Source: Flavobacterium sp. MDT1-60 (GTDB taxonomy: Bacteria; Bacteroidota; Bacteroidia; Flavobacteriales; Flavobacteriaceae). Taken from it: a DNA stretch of 64,000 nt. Positions 16,202 through 24,864 of the stretch are shown piece by piece. Made by a program: the position numbers and the translations under genes. A model generated the notes under the pieces. That model was not told the origin of the DNA. It made no database searches and saw only the letters and a program-made list of their open reading frames with translations. The stretch lies in contig NZ_CP062159.1 in assembly GCF_014844035.1 (NCBI RefSeq), forward strand, positions 868,001 through 932,000, given 5' to 3'. Positions within the stretch are counted from its first letter, which is position 1, and every line of letters starts with the position of its first letter.

Positions 16202-17998
16202 TTAATCGTTCAATTTCAAAACAGCCATAAAAGCTTCTTGTGGAATCTCAACGTTTCCAACTTGTCTCATACGTTTTTTACCTTTTTTCTGTTTTTCAAG
16301 CAATTTACGCTTACGCGAAATATCTCCACCATAACATTTTGCGGTAACGTCTTTACGAAGCGCTTTAATGGTTTCACGAGCGATAATTTTCGCTCCAATT
16401 GCAGCCTGAATTGGAATGTCAAATTGCTGTCTTGGAATCAATTCACGTAATTTCTCGGTCATTTTTTTACCGATGTTGTAAGCGTTGTCTTCGTGAATTA
16501 AGGCTGAAAGCGCATCAACAGTTTGTGCGTTCAACAGTACATCCAGTTTTACTAATTTCGAAGTTCTCATTCCGATTGGAGAATAATCAAAAGAAGCATA
16601 ACCCTTAGAAACTGTTTTTAAACGATCGTAAAAGTCAAATACAATTTCGGCCAAAGGCATATCAAAATTTAATTCAACTCTTTCTGTAGTCAAATACGTT
16701 TGATTAGTAATTTGACCACGTTTTTCAATACACAAACTCATTACGTTTCCAACAAAGTCGGATTTTGTAATGATTGTTGCTTTAATATATGGTTCTTCAA
16801 CTCTGTCTAAACGAGATGGTTCAGGTAAATCAGAAGGATTGTTTACTACAAATGGAGTTTCAGGATCTTTTTTGGTATAAGCTAAATACGAAACGTTAGG
16901 AACTGTAGTAATTACAGTCATATCGAACTCACGCTCTAAACGTTCCTGAATAATTTCCATGTGAAGCATTCCTAAGAATCCACAACGGAAACCAAATCCT
17001 AAAGCAGCAGAACTTTCAGGAGTAAAGACTAATGAAGCATCATTCAATTGTAGTTTCTCCATAGAAGAACGCAAATCTTCATAATCTTCAGTGTCAACTG
17101 GATAAATTCCGGCAAAAACCATTGGTTTTACATCCTCAAAACCAGTAATCATATTAGTAGTTGGTGTTTTGGCATCAGTTAGAGTGTCCCCAACTTTTAC
17201 CTCTTTGGCTTCTTTAATTCCTGAAATTAAATAACCAACATCACCTGCAGAAATAACATTTTTCGGAACCTGATTTAATTTTAAAGTTCCAATTTCGTCA
17301 GCAAAATATTCATTTCCGGTGGCCATGAATTTAATTTTTTGCCCTTTTTTAATTTGTCCGTTTTTAACACGGAAAATAACTTCAATTCCACGAAACGGAT
17401 TGTAATGTGAATCGAAAATCAATGCCTGTAAAGGCTCATCCACATTTCCTGATGGAGGTGGAATTTTTTCGATAATGGCTGCTAAAATATTTTCAACACC
17501 AAAACCTGTTTTCCCTGAAGCATGAATAATATCTTCTAATTTACAACCTAATAAATCGATAATATCATCACTAACTTCTTCCGGGTTAGCACTTGGTAAA
17601 TCAACTTTATTCAAAACCGGAATAATTTCCAGGTCATTTTCTAAAGCCAAATATAAGTTCGAAATTGTTTGTGCCTGAATACTTTGCGCAGCATCAACAA
17701 TCAAAAGCGCACCTTCGCAGGCCGCAATAGATCGTGAAACTTCGTATGAAAAGTCAACGTGACCAGGAGTGTCAATTAAATTTAAAATATATTCCTCGCC
17801 TTTATAAGTGTATTCCATTTGTATGGCGTGACTTTTAATGGTGATTCCACGCTCGCGCTCCAGGTCCATGTTGTCAAGCAATTGTGCTTTTTCTTCACGA
17901 GCTGTAACGGTTTGTGTAGCGCCCAATAATCGGTCTGCCAATGTACTTTTACCGTGGTCAATGTGTGCAATAATGCAAAAGTTACGTATCTTCTTCAT
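16202..17998 (-). CDS. lepA: Elongation factor 4 (back-translocase)
   Basis: A 598-residue ribosome-associated GTPase. The GTP-binding signatures are in order: AHIDHGKST (about 11-19), the effector region with [17 protein letters not shown] (about 77-84) and NKVD (about 131-134). Domain II, the EF-G-like domains and the LepA-specific C-terminal domain ([19 protein letters not shown]) follow. LepA binds ribosomes and helps when elongation or assembly stalls, under stress. The length equals the usual ~600 residues. A minus-strand -7 box lies at 18089. Confidence 0.98.
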   Translation of the reverse strand: MKKIRNFCIIAHIDHGKSTLADRLLGATQTVTAREEKAQLLDNMDLERERGITIKSHAIQMEYTYKGEEYILNLIDTPGHVDFSYEVSRSIAACEGALLIVDAAQSIQAQTISNLYLALENDLEIIPVLNKVDLPSANPEEVSDDIIDLLGCKLEDIIHASGKTGFGVENILAAIIEKIPPPSGNVDEPLQALIFDSHYNPFRGIEVIFRVKNGQIKKGQKIKFMATGNEYFADEIGTLKLNQVPKNVISAGDVGYLISGIKEAKEVKVGDTLTDAKTPTTNMITGFEDVKPMVFAGIYPVDTEDYEDLRSSMEKLQLNDASLVFTPESSAALGFGFRCGFLGMLHMEIIQERLEREFDMTVITTVPNVSYLAYTKKDPETPFVVNNPSDLPEPSRLDRVEEPYIKATIITKSDFVGNVMSLCIEKRGQITNQTYLTTERVELNFDMPLAEIVFDFYDRLKTVSKGYASFDYSPIGMRTSKLVKLDVLLNAQTVDALSALIHEDNAYNIGKKMTEKLRELIPRQQFDIPIQAAIGAKIIARETIKALRKDVTAKCYGGDISRKRKLLEKQKKGKKRMRQVGNVEIPQEAFMAVLKLND

Positions 17999-18088
17999 TT
18001 TAATATATCAATTCTCTTATGCGAGTTTAAGTATTTTCGGGTATAATTTTGCCCTGTAGCAACTGCTTTTGAGCATGTTATTAAGGCG

Positions 18089-18096
18089 CAAAGATA
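18089..18096 (-). promoter_or_regulatory. Probable lepA promoter -7 box
   Basis: TATCTTTG on the minus strand is an exact TAnnTTTG match and gives an approximately 85-base leader to lepA. Confidence 0.5.
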
Positions 18097-18161
18097 GCGG
18101 AAAGTTTTGGATTCTGGAATGTAGTTGTCCGATTGTTGGATTCTGAAATTTAAAAAGGGCT

Positions 18162-18899
18162 TTAAAACTCAAAGTTAAATCCTTTTTCTGTCAGTTTCTT
18201 GTAAATATCCGGATCAAATTTGTACAATTTTGCTGCTCTGTGCGAGACATCTTGTTGTTTTTCATCTAAGGCAACTAACAATTTCATATGCAGAATTTTT
18301 CTTCGGAAATTTGATTTTTCCAATTCAATTCCTAATATCTCTTCATACAAATGCATTAACTGCAATAAAGTAAATTTTTCTGGCAAAAGATTGAATCCAA
18401 TTGGTGCCTGACGCACTCTGTTACGAAGTTGCATTAAGCTAAATTCGAGGATTTCATTGTGGTCAAAAATCAAATCCGGAATGTCGTTGATCTTATACCA
18501 TTTGGCCTCTCGCAGCGTAAAACCGGCTTTAATATTATAGTCTTCGCGATTGACCAAAGTATAATAGCCAATAGTGACAACTCTTCTGTCAAGAACACGT
18601 TTTGGGTCTGTAAAAGCTTTTAGCTGTTCCAGATAAATATTGTCAAGACTTGTTAATTCGTATAAAACACGTTGTGCGGCATCGTCAGCGCTTTCTTCTT
18701 TTTTTATCCATCCCCCAAGAAGTCCCCATTTCCCTACACTTTCTCCTTCGGCATGTTGCACTAAAAGCACTTCAAGACTTGCCTTGTTAAATCCAAATAT
18801 AACGCAGTCAACCGTGATACCCTCAATAGCTGGTTTTATGATTTCTGGCGTTATGTTGTTATCCGCGTCGGTGTTATTTTTATTAGATAAAATTGTCAT
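18162..18899 (-). CDS. Nudix-like transcriptional regulator (NrtR/AraR type), paralogue 1
   Basis: A 245-residue protein with an N-terminal Nudix fold (about 27-155) and a C-terminal winged-helix domain (about 160-245, from APIGFNLLPEKFTLLQLMHL to AAKLYKF). The Nudix box is degenerate: after Gly63 and Glu69, the catalytic pattern REUxEExGU reads RVLYELTSL, losing two of the key glutamates. This suggests a ligand sensor, not a hydrolase. NrtR-family and the related Bacteroidetes AraR proteins are regulators of this design that respond to ADP-ribose or a sugar. It lies 20 bases downstream of a close paralogue and both point away from the SusCD locus. The C-terminal halves are nearly identical and the N-terminal halves differ more. 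Confidence 0.88.
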   Translation of the reverse strand: MTILSNKNNTDADNNITPEIIKPAIEGITVDCVIFGFNKASLEVLLVQHAEGESVGKWGLLGGWIKKEESADDAAQRVLYELTSLDNIYLEQLKAFTDPKRVLDRRVVTIGYYTLVNREDYNIKAGFTLREAKWYKINDIPDLIFDHNEILEFSLMQLRNRVRQAPIGFNLLPEKFTLLQLMHLYEEILGIELEKSNFRRKILHMKLLVALDEKQQDVSHRAAKLYKFDPDIYKKLTEKGFNFEF

Positions 18900-18919
18900 G
18901 GATTGCCTTATAGCTTGGG

Positions 18920-19666
18920 TTAAAATTCAAAATTAAATCCTTTTTCGTTCAGTTTATTGTAAATAGCTTCGTCAAATTTATATAGTTTGGCCGCTCTGTG
19001 CGATACATCTTGTTGTTTTTCATCTAAAGCAACCAACAATTTCATATGCAGAATTTTTCTTCTGAAATTCGATTTGTCCATTTCAACACCTAAAATTTCT
19101 TCATACAAATGCATTAATTGTAATAAAGTGAATTTTTCAGGCAAAAGATTGAATCCAATCGGTGCCTGACGTACTCTGTTTTGAAGATGTTTCAGACTGT
19201 AAGACAGAATTTCGTTGTGATCATAAATTAAATCCGGAATGGCATCTATTTTATACCATTTGGCATCAGCTGCCGTAAAACCTGCTTTAATATTATAGTC
19301 TTCTCTTTTTACCAAAGCATAATATCCAATAGTGATAACACGGCGAAGCGGAAAACGATCCGGATTTCCAAAAGCTTTTAGCTGCTCCAGATAAATATTA
19401 TCAAGACCGGTAAGTTCATTCAACAATCGATGTGCCGCATTGTCTGTACTTTCTTTTTTATAAATCCATCCTCCGGGAAGTCCCCATTTTCCTTTACTGA
19501 TTCCTTCGCCATGTTGAACCAAAAGTACTTCTAAACTTCCTTCATCAAAGCCAAATATGACACAGTCAATCGTGATCGCATTCATTGCGTTTTGTTCACT
19601 TTTTAGGGCTGAATCGGAATCTACTTTTATATCCATGTGCGATAGAAATTTTGACAAATTAAACAA
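18920..19666 (-). CDS. Nudix-like transcriptional regulator (NrtR/AraR type), paralogue 2
   Basis: A 248-residue paralogue of the neighbouring regulator, with the same Nudix plus winged-helix layout. Its Nudix box (from Gly66) reads RLLNELTGL where the catalytic form is REUxEExGU, so two of the catalytic glutamates are replaced. The winged helix (from QAPIGFNLLPEKFTLLQLMH to the end) differs from paralogue 1 at only a handful of positions, so both may bind the same operator. Its start faces the susC promoter across 457 bases, the usual position for a local regulator. An internal ATG (19636, MDIKVDSD) is an alternative start. The ligand is unknown; a xyloglucan-derived sugar is plausible from context. 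Confidence 0.88.
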   Translation of the reverse strand: MFNLSKFLSHMDIKVDSDSALKSEQNAMNAITIDCVIFGFDEGSLEVLLVQHGEGISKGKWGLPGGWIYKKESTDNAAHRLLNELTGLDNIYLEQLKAFGNPDRFPLRRVITIGYYALVKREDYNIKAGFTAADAKWYKIDAIPDLIYDHNEILSYSLKHLQNRVRQAPIGFNLLPEKFTLLQLMHLYEEILGVEMDKSNFRRKILHMKLLVALDEKQQDVSHRAAKLYKFDEAIYNKLNEKGFNFEF

Positions 19667-19912
19667 ATAAAATGCATAAGTATCATTGTTGATTACTTAA
19701 TATTTTTTTAACAAAGTAAAAATTTGATAATCAGTTGCTTGAAATTTTTAAAAAAATGGATTCGAAAATCAGAATTCTTTAAATGATTGATTGTCAAAAT
19801 GCTACTTCGGTATTTTTTTGATATTTTTTATTTCGTTTTACCCTTTAAATTTATCAGATCAATAAAATTGAATCTGTATAAATCAGAATTAGAAAAAAAT
19901 ATCCTTAATATT

Positions 19913-19943
19913 TTGCTAAAATAGAAAAAAAGTTTTACACTTG
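19913..19943 (+). promoter_or_regulatory. Probable promoter of the polysaccharide utilisation locus
   Basis: TTG (19913-19915), a 20-base spacer and TACACTTG (19936-19943, one mismatch to TAnnTTTG) give a Bacteroidetes-type promoter. The leader to the SusC ATG would be about 170 bases and holds a small hairpin near 20018-20036. Confidence 0.45.
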
Positions 19944-19985
19944 TAGTCAAATTTACCATAAGATAAGTTCAAAATGACTATAAGT
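19939..19985. promoter_or_regulatory. Inverted repeat overlapping the SusC promoter, candidate operator
   Basis: ACTTGTAGTCA (19939-19949) and TGACTATAAGT (19975-19985) are complementary at 10 of 11 positions, with a 25-base spacer. The left arm overlaps the proposed -7 box and start point. The rest of the 19667-20123 gap is AT-rich with no coding ORF. It is a candidate site for the divergent Nudix-like regulators. Confidence 0.4.
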
Positions 19986-20123
19986 TTTAAAAGAACCATT
20001 TTTAAAGTAAAAAAAATAGCTAAAAAAGAAGCTATGTATTAGCCGTTTTTTGGCGCCATCTCAATGAAACTTACACTTTATATATAACCATAACTAACTT
20101 AATTTAATCAACTTTTATTTATT

Positions 20124-23100
20124 ATGAAAAGCAAATATTGTATGAAAACAACACTGTCCTCGTTTTGTACGGCACTGTTGTTTAGCTTATTTATGATACA
20201 GTCGGGTTTTGCGCAGGCGCAGCCCCGATCTGTAAGTGGAAATGTAACGTCGACTGTTGACGGAATGGGGATTCCGGGGGCGAGCGTTGCAGTACAGGGA
20301 ACTAAAATTGGTGCATCAACTGATTTTGATGGAAATTATAAAATAGAAGCAAAAACAGGCGATGTCCTGGTATTTACTTTTATTGGATTCAAAAGCCAAA
20401 AGGTAACTGTAGGAACACAACAAACTATTAATGTTATGCTTGCAGAAGAAACGTCAGAACTTAAAGAGGTCGTTGTTATTGGGTACGGTTCACAAAGAAA
20501 AACACTGGTAACAACTGCTGTTTCGCAGGTAAGCGGTGAAAATCTTACGAAAACCAATACTACAAATGCACTTCAGGCATTACAGGGACAGGCAGCCGGA
20601 CTTCAGGTTACTTCAACTTCGGGACAACCGGGAGAAGGTTTGAATGTCGTGATCAGAGGTGCCGGTTCTACAGGCGGTACAAGTCCGCTTTATGTAGTAG
20701 ACGGGATATTAACAGGGGATATTTCTTATTTGAACAATTCAGATATTGAATCTATTTCTGTTTTAAAAGATGCCGCATCAGCAGCAATCTATGGTTCACA
20801 AGCTTCAAATGGAGTTATTTTGGTGACAACCAAAAAAGGAAAGCGCGGTGCAGCCGGACAAATCACATTTGATCAATATTATGGTGTGCAATCTGTAGCC
20901 AGAAAAGTAGATTTGCTTAACGCAACAGAATATGGTGTTATGTTAAACGAAGCCGCTGTAAATTCAGGTAAAAATCCATATTTTACCAATGATCAAATCG
21001 CAGCATTAGGATCAGGAACAAACTGGATGGACCACATGCTTACAGACAATGCCGCTACTAAAAACTTCTCTTTTGGTGCGTCGGGTGGTTCTGATACTTC
21101 TGTTTATTCTACCTCATTGTCTTATCTAGGGCAGGAAGGTGTTGTTGGAGGGAAAGATTTATCTAACTATGGGCGTTACAATTTCAGATTCAACTCAGAA
21201 CATAAACTGTATAAAGACGTGGTTACTTTAGGCGAAAATTTAAGTTTTGCTTATATTAATAAAAACGGAATTGGTGTTGGAAATCAATATAACAATTCCT
21301 TAAGAAGTGCTTTTCAGACAACACCATTATTACCAATGTATGATGCTAATGGTAATTATTATGATACTACAAATAATAGTGAGCCTTGGTTGGCGGGTGC
21401 AGCGAATCCTTATGCATTAATGGTTTACAACAATCAAAATGAAGGTAACAACCAGAAATTATTAGGAAATGTTTATTTGCAGATTGAGCCAATAAAAAAC
21501 CTAACCTTCAGAACTACTGTAGGTCTTGATTATTATGCTGGTGAAGGACATTCTTACACGCCTGTTTATCGATTATCGATTTATGCAAACACTGCTTTCG
21601 ATAAAGTGAATCAAAATATGAACAAAGGGAAAACCATCACCTGGGATAACCTGTTGACGTATAAATTTAATGCTGCCGAGAATCACCATTTTGAAGCCAT
21701 GTTAGGAACTTCCTCTATTAATTATGACGGAACTTCAGTTGAAGCTACAAATGCAGATTCGGTTTTTAATGATCTTGAGCATGCCTGGATAGATAATACA
21801 ACCAACAAAGACGGTGCAAGAACTACAATAAAGGGAGAAAAAGAACAAACAAAAAGAATGTCTTATTTCGGAAGGTTAAATTATAACTTTAAAGAAACGT
21901 ATTTATTAAATGCAACTTTTAGAATGGATGGATCTTCTATTTTTTCTGACGAAAATCAATGGGGCTATTTTCCATCAGTTTCTGCGGGATGGATTGCATC
22001 AAATGAAGCATTTTTGAAAGATTCAAAAGTGATCAACTTTCTTAAATTGAGAGCGAGCTGGGGACAAGTTGGAAATCAAAACGCAAGAGCTTTCCAATAT
22101 CTTTCAACAATAAAATCAAATAATACCAATTATATTTTTGGAGATACTGAAGGTGTTCTTACGCCTGGAGCCTATCCTAACAGATTATCAAATCTGGACT
22201 TAAAATGGGAAACTTCAGAACAGATTGACTTTGGTTTTGATGCCAGATTTTTAGATAATGCTTTAAGTGTAACTTTTGATTATTACAACAAGAAAAGTAA
22301 AGACTGGTTGATTTTGGCTCCAATACTAGCAACTGCCGGTGCCGATGCTCCATTTATCAACGGAGGAGATGTTGTAAACGAAGGGGTTGAGTTAAGTTTA
22401 AACTATCAAAATAAAATAGGTGATTTTAATTATAACATTAGTGCAAACGGTGCTTATAATAAAAATACAGTAGGACAAATTCCTAACGCTGATGGTATTA
22501 TTCACGGATTGAGTAATGAACTTTATGATAATGCCGGAGAATTCTACAGAGCACAAAACGGATATCCATTAGGTTATTTTTGGGGATATAAAACAGGAGG
22601 TGTTTTCCAAAATCAGGCGCAAATTGATAATTACAAATCAGCAAATGGTGTAGTATTACAGCCAACAGCAGCTCCGGGAGATCTTATTTATACGAATGTA
22701 AATGGAGATGATAAAATAGATTCTTCTGATAAAACGAATATTGGAAAACCAAATCCGGATTTTACTTATGGCTTCTCTGTGTCAGCAAGCTATAAAGCTT
22801 TTGATTTTTCACTTAATGCCAATGGTGTTGCCGGAAATGAAATTGTACAATCTTACAGAAACCAATCAGGTGCTTACGGAAATTATACTTCTGCAATATT
22901 AGATCGCTGGCATGGTGAGGGTTCTTCAAACACAGTACCAAGGGTAACAGAAGACAACAGAAACTTTACTCAGTTTTCAGACTTATACATTCAGAAAGGT
23001 GATTTCCTTAGAATTAATACGGTTACTTTAGGATTTGATCTTGCTAAAATGAAACAATCAAAACCATTTTTTGCAAGCCAGTTCAGACTTTACTTCTCGA

Positions 23101-23255
23101 TACTAAATCTTTACACTTTTACGAAGTATGATGGAATGGATCCTGAAATTGGATTTGGTTCTTCAAATGATGACCAGAAATTTTCATCAGGTGTTGATGT
23201 TGGGTATTACCCAAGACCAAGAACATTCATGTTGGGATTAAATGTTAAACTTTAA
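20124..23255 (+). CDS. SusC/RagA-family TonB-linked outer membrane transporter
   Basis: A 1043-residue outer-membrane protein that imports oligosaccharides using TonB-transmitted energy. After the signal peptide (ALLFSLFMIQSGFAQAQ) come a carboxypeptidase-regulatory-like domain (about 37-110, SGNVTSTVDGMGIPGASV), the SusC-type junction LKEVVVIGYGSQRK, a plug domain (LYVVDGIL, SIEVLKDAASAAIYG-like) and a 22-strand barrel ending FMLGLNVKL. The second Met (residue 7, MKTTLSS) is an alternative start. SusD follows after 11 bases. The neighbouring enzymes indicate xyloglucan oligosaccharides as cargo. It is the first gene of the locus. Confidence 0.97.
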   Translation: MKSKYCMKTTLSSFCTALLFSLFMIQSGFAQAQPRSVSGNVTSTVDGMGIPGASVAVQGTKIGASTDFDGNYKIEAKTGDVLVFTFIGFKSQKVTVGTQQTINVMLAEETSELKEVVVIGYGSQRKTLVTTAVSQVSGENLTKTNTTNALQALQGQAAGLQVTSTSGQPGEGLNVVIRGAGSTGGTSPLYVVDGILTGDISYLNNSDIESISVLKDAASAAIYGSQASNGVILVTTKKGKRGAAGQITFDQYYGVQSVARKVDLLNATEYGVMLNEAAVNSGKNPYFTNDQIAALGSGTNWMDHMLTDNAATKNFSFGASGGSDTSVYSTSLSYLGQEGVVGGKDLSNYGRYNFRFNSEHKLYKDVVTLGENLSFAYINKNGIGVGNQYNNSLRSAFQTTPLLPMYDANGNYYDTTNNSEPWLAGAANPYALMVYNNQNEGNNQKLLGNVYLQIEPIKNLTFRTTVGLDYYAGEGHSYTPVYRLSIYANTAFDKVNQNMNKGKTITWDNLLTYKFNAAENHHFEAMLGTSSINYDGTSVEATNADSVFNDLEHAWIDNTTNKDGARTTIKGEKEQTKRMSYFGRLNYNFKETYLLNATFRMDGSSIFSDENQWGYFPSVSAGWIASNEAFLKDSKVINFLKLRASWGQVGNQNARAFQYLSTIKSNNTNYIFGDTEGVLTPGAYPNRLSNLDLKWETSEQIDFGFDARFLDNALSVTFDYYNKKSKDWLILAPILATAGADAPFINGGDVVNEGVELSLNYQNKIGDFNYNISANGAYNKNTVGQIPNADGIIHGLSNELYDNAGEFYRAQNGYPLGYFWGYKTGGVFQNQAQIDNYKSANGVVLQPTAAPGDLIYTNVNGDDKIDSSDKTNIGKPNPDFTYGFSVSASYKAFDFSLNANGVAGNEIVQSYRNQSGAYGNYTSAILDRWHGEGSSNTVPRVTEDNRNFTQFSDLYIQKGDFLRINTVTLGFDLAKMKQSKPFFASQFRLYFSILNLYTFTKYDGMDPEIGFGSSNDDQKFSSGVDVGYYPRPRTFMLGLNVKL

Positions 23256-23266
23256 TAAATAAAAAA

Positions 23267-24754
23267 ATGAAAAATACATATCTATATATTTTCTGTTTTA
23301 GTTTATTGTCTCTGGGTTCTTGCAGTTTAGACACAGAGCCATTGACACAACTAACAGATACAAATTTTTACAAAACAACAGATGATGCTTATACAGCACT
23401 TGTAGGCTGTTATGATGGTTTACAAGTTGCTACCGGGGCATCGGGTATGGGTGTTCCGGTAATAAGCGAAGTAATGTCTGATGATTGTTTTGGAGGAACC
23501 GGTAATTCTGATGGTTACGGTTACGCAGCTATTGATGAATTTGATATTAGCCGCTCTCCTTCAGATGTAGATTTACTAAATGGCAACTGGATTGGGTATT
23601 ATAAAGCACTTTACCGTTGTAATGTTTTCTTGTCTAAAATGGATCAGATTGACTGGAAGGGAAACACTGTTTTGAGAAATACTTACGAATCTGAAACTAA
23701 ATTTATCAGAGCTTATCTTTATTTTGAAATGGTGCGTTTGTGGGGGAATATTCCATTGTTAACAGCGCCGTCTTCTGAAAATGTTCCTCAGGCTACTCCG
23801 GATGAGGTTTATAAAGTGATAGCTGAAGATTTGGTTTTTGCTTCAGAGAATTTACCGGCAACAGCATACAACGCCACAACTAGCGGACGTATTACAAAAT
23901 GGGCGGCGAAATCTTTACTAGGCCGTGTTTATTTATATTATACTGGTTACTACGGAAAAGCTGATTTAGTAGGAGTGGTTACCAAAGCTCAGGCTTTAGG
24001 ACATTTAGAAAATGTTATTGCTAATAGCGGACATGGTTTAGTAGCTGATTTTTCAACGCTTTGGCCAGCAGCTTCTGTAGATAAATATGCAGGTGAAAGC
24101 AACAAAGAGATCGTGTTTTCTGTAAAATATACTTACACTAGTGATTATAACGGAAATACGGATGGTAACCATTGGTTAGTAATGTTTGGTATGAGGGAAT
24201 TCTCTTCTTATCCTTATGGTCGCGGCTGGGGAGTTACGGTAAATTCTAAATTGTGGAATGTTTATGCAGCTAACGATACAAGACGAGTAGCCACAGTGAT
24301 TGGAATTGATGAAGAAAAAATTGCATTTGATAAGAAAAACAATCAAAGAGAATATACAGGTTATTACAACAAAAAATATGCGCCAATGGTAGATAAAGAC
24401 GGAAAAGATCTTCCGTTAACTATGGGGAGTCAATTTTGGGATATTAGCCAATTTCAGGATTATGTAGTACTGAGATACGCAGATGTTTTGTTAATGGCAG
24501 CTGAACTTGGAAGTGGAAATGCTCAGGCTTATTTTGATGAGGTGAGAAAAAGAGCTTACAAAGATAATTTTACAACTTTACCAGTTAATGCTGATAATAT
24601 TTTGAAAGAAAGACATTTAGAGTTTGCTCTTGAAGGTGTTAGATATTGGGATTTATTACGTCAGGGAATTGGAACTGCTTCTTCTACAATTGCTGAAACT
24701 ACTACTTTGCTAAGTGGCGGAGTTGCCGGAACAAAAAACAATCTCGGCTGCTAA
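23267..24754 (+). CDS. SusD/RagB-family glycan-binding lipoprotein (C-terminus shifted out of frame)
   Basis: A surface lipoprotein that caps the SusC barrel and binds the incoming glycan. The lipobox LGSC gives Cys19, and the TPR-like SusD fold is evident (FIRAYLYFEMVRLWGNIPLL, LLGRVYLYYTGYYG, LRYADVLLMAAE, RHLEFALEGVRYWDLLRQG). The frame stops early at 24752-24754 after GTKNNLGC. In the +1 frame the sequence carries on as ISAAKIQATKGLQQIPNTQI ... NGVLKQNAGW and stops at 24840-24842, which is the normal SusD ending. One extra A in the A6 run at 24733-24738 would explain it. The other ~490 residues are intact. Confidence 0.93.
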   Translation: MKNTYLYIFCFSLLSLGSCSLDTEPLTQLTDTNFYKTTDDAYTALVGCYDGLQVATGASGMGVPVISEVMSDDCFGGTGNSDGYGYAAIDEFDISRSPSDVDLLNGNWIGYYKALYRCNVFLSKMDQIDWKGNTVLRNTYESETKFIRAYLYFEMVRLWGNIPLLTAPSSENVPQATPDEVYKVIAEDLVFASENLPATAYNATTSGRITKWAAKSLLGRVYLYYTGYYGKADLVGVVTKAQALGHLENVIANSGHGLVADFSTLWPAASVDKYAGESNKEIVFSVKYTYTSDYNGNTDGNHWLVMFGMREFSSYPYGRGWGVTVNSKLWNVYAANDTRRVATVIGIDEEKIAFDKKNNQREYTGYYNKKYAPMVDKDGKDLPLTMGSQFWDISQFQDYVVLRYADVLLMAAELGSGNAQAYFDEVRKRAYKDNFTTLPVNADNILKERHLEFALEGVRYWDLLRQGIGTASSTIAETTTLLSGGVAGTKNNLGC

Positions 24755-24842
24755 AATTCAGGCAACAAAAGGTTTGCAACAAATTCCAAATACCCAAATT
24801 ACATTGTCAAATGGGGTTTTAAAACAAAATGCCGGTTGGTAA
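24739..24842 (+). other. Stranded C-terminal segment of SusD in the +1 frame
   Basis: In the frame shifted by one base from the SusD ORF this segment encodes TISAAKIQATKGLQQIP, then NTQITLSNGVLKQNAGW and TAA at 24840-24842. The LxQIPxxQIxLSxGxLxQNxGW pattern is how many SusD proteins end. Removing one A from 24733-24738 joins it to the upstream ORF. Confidence 0.8.
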
Positions 24843-24864
24843 TTTTAAACTAAAAAGTAACAAA

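Noticed and set aside
18162..19666. Two functional ADP-ribose pyrophosphatases
   Set aside because: The Nudix boxes lack two of the catalytic glutamates and both proteins carry a winged-helix domain, so regulators are more likely.
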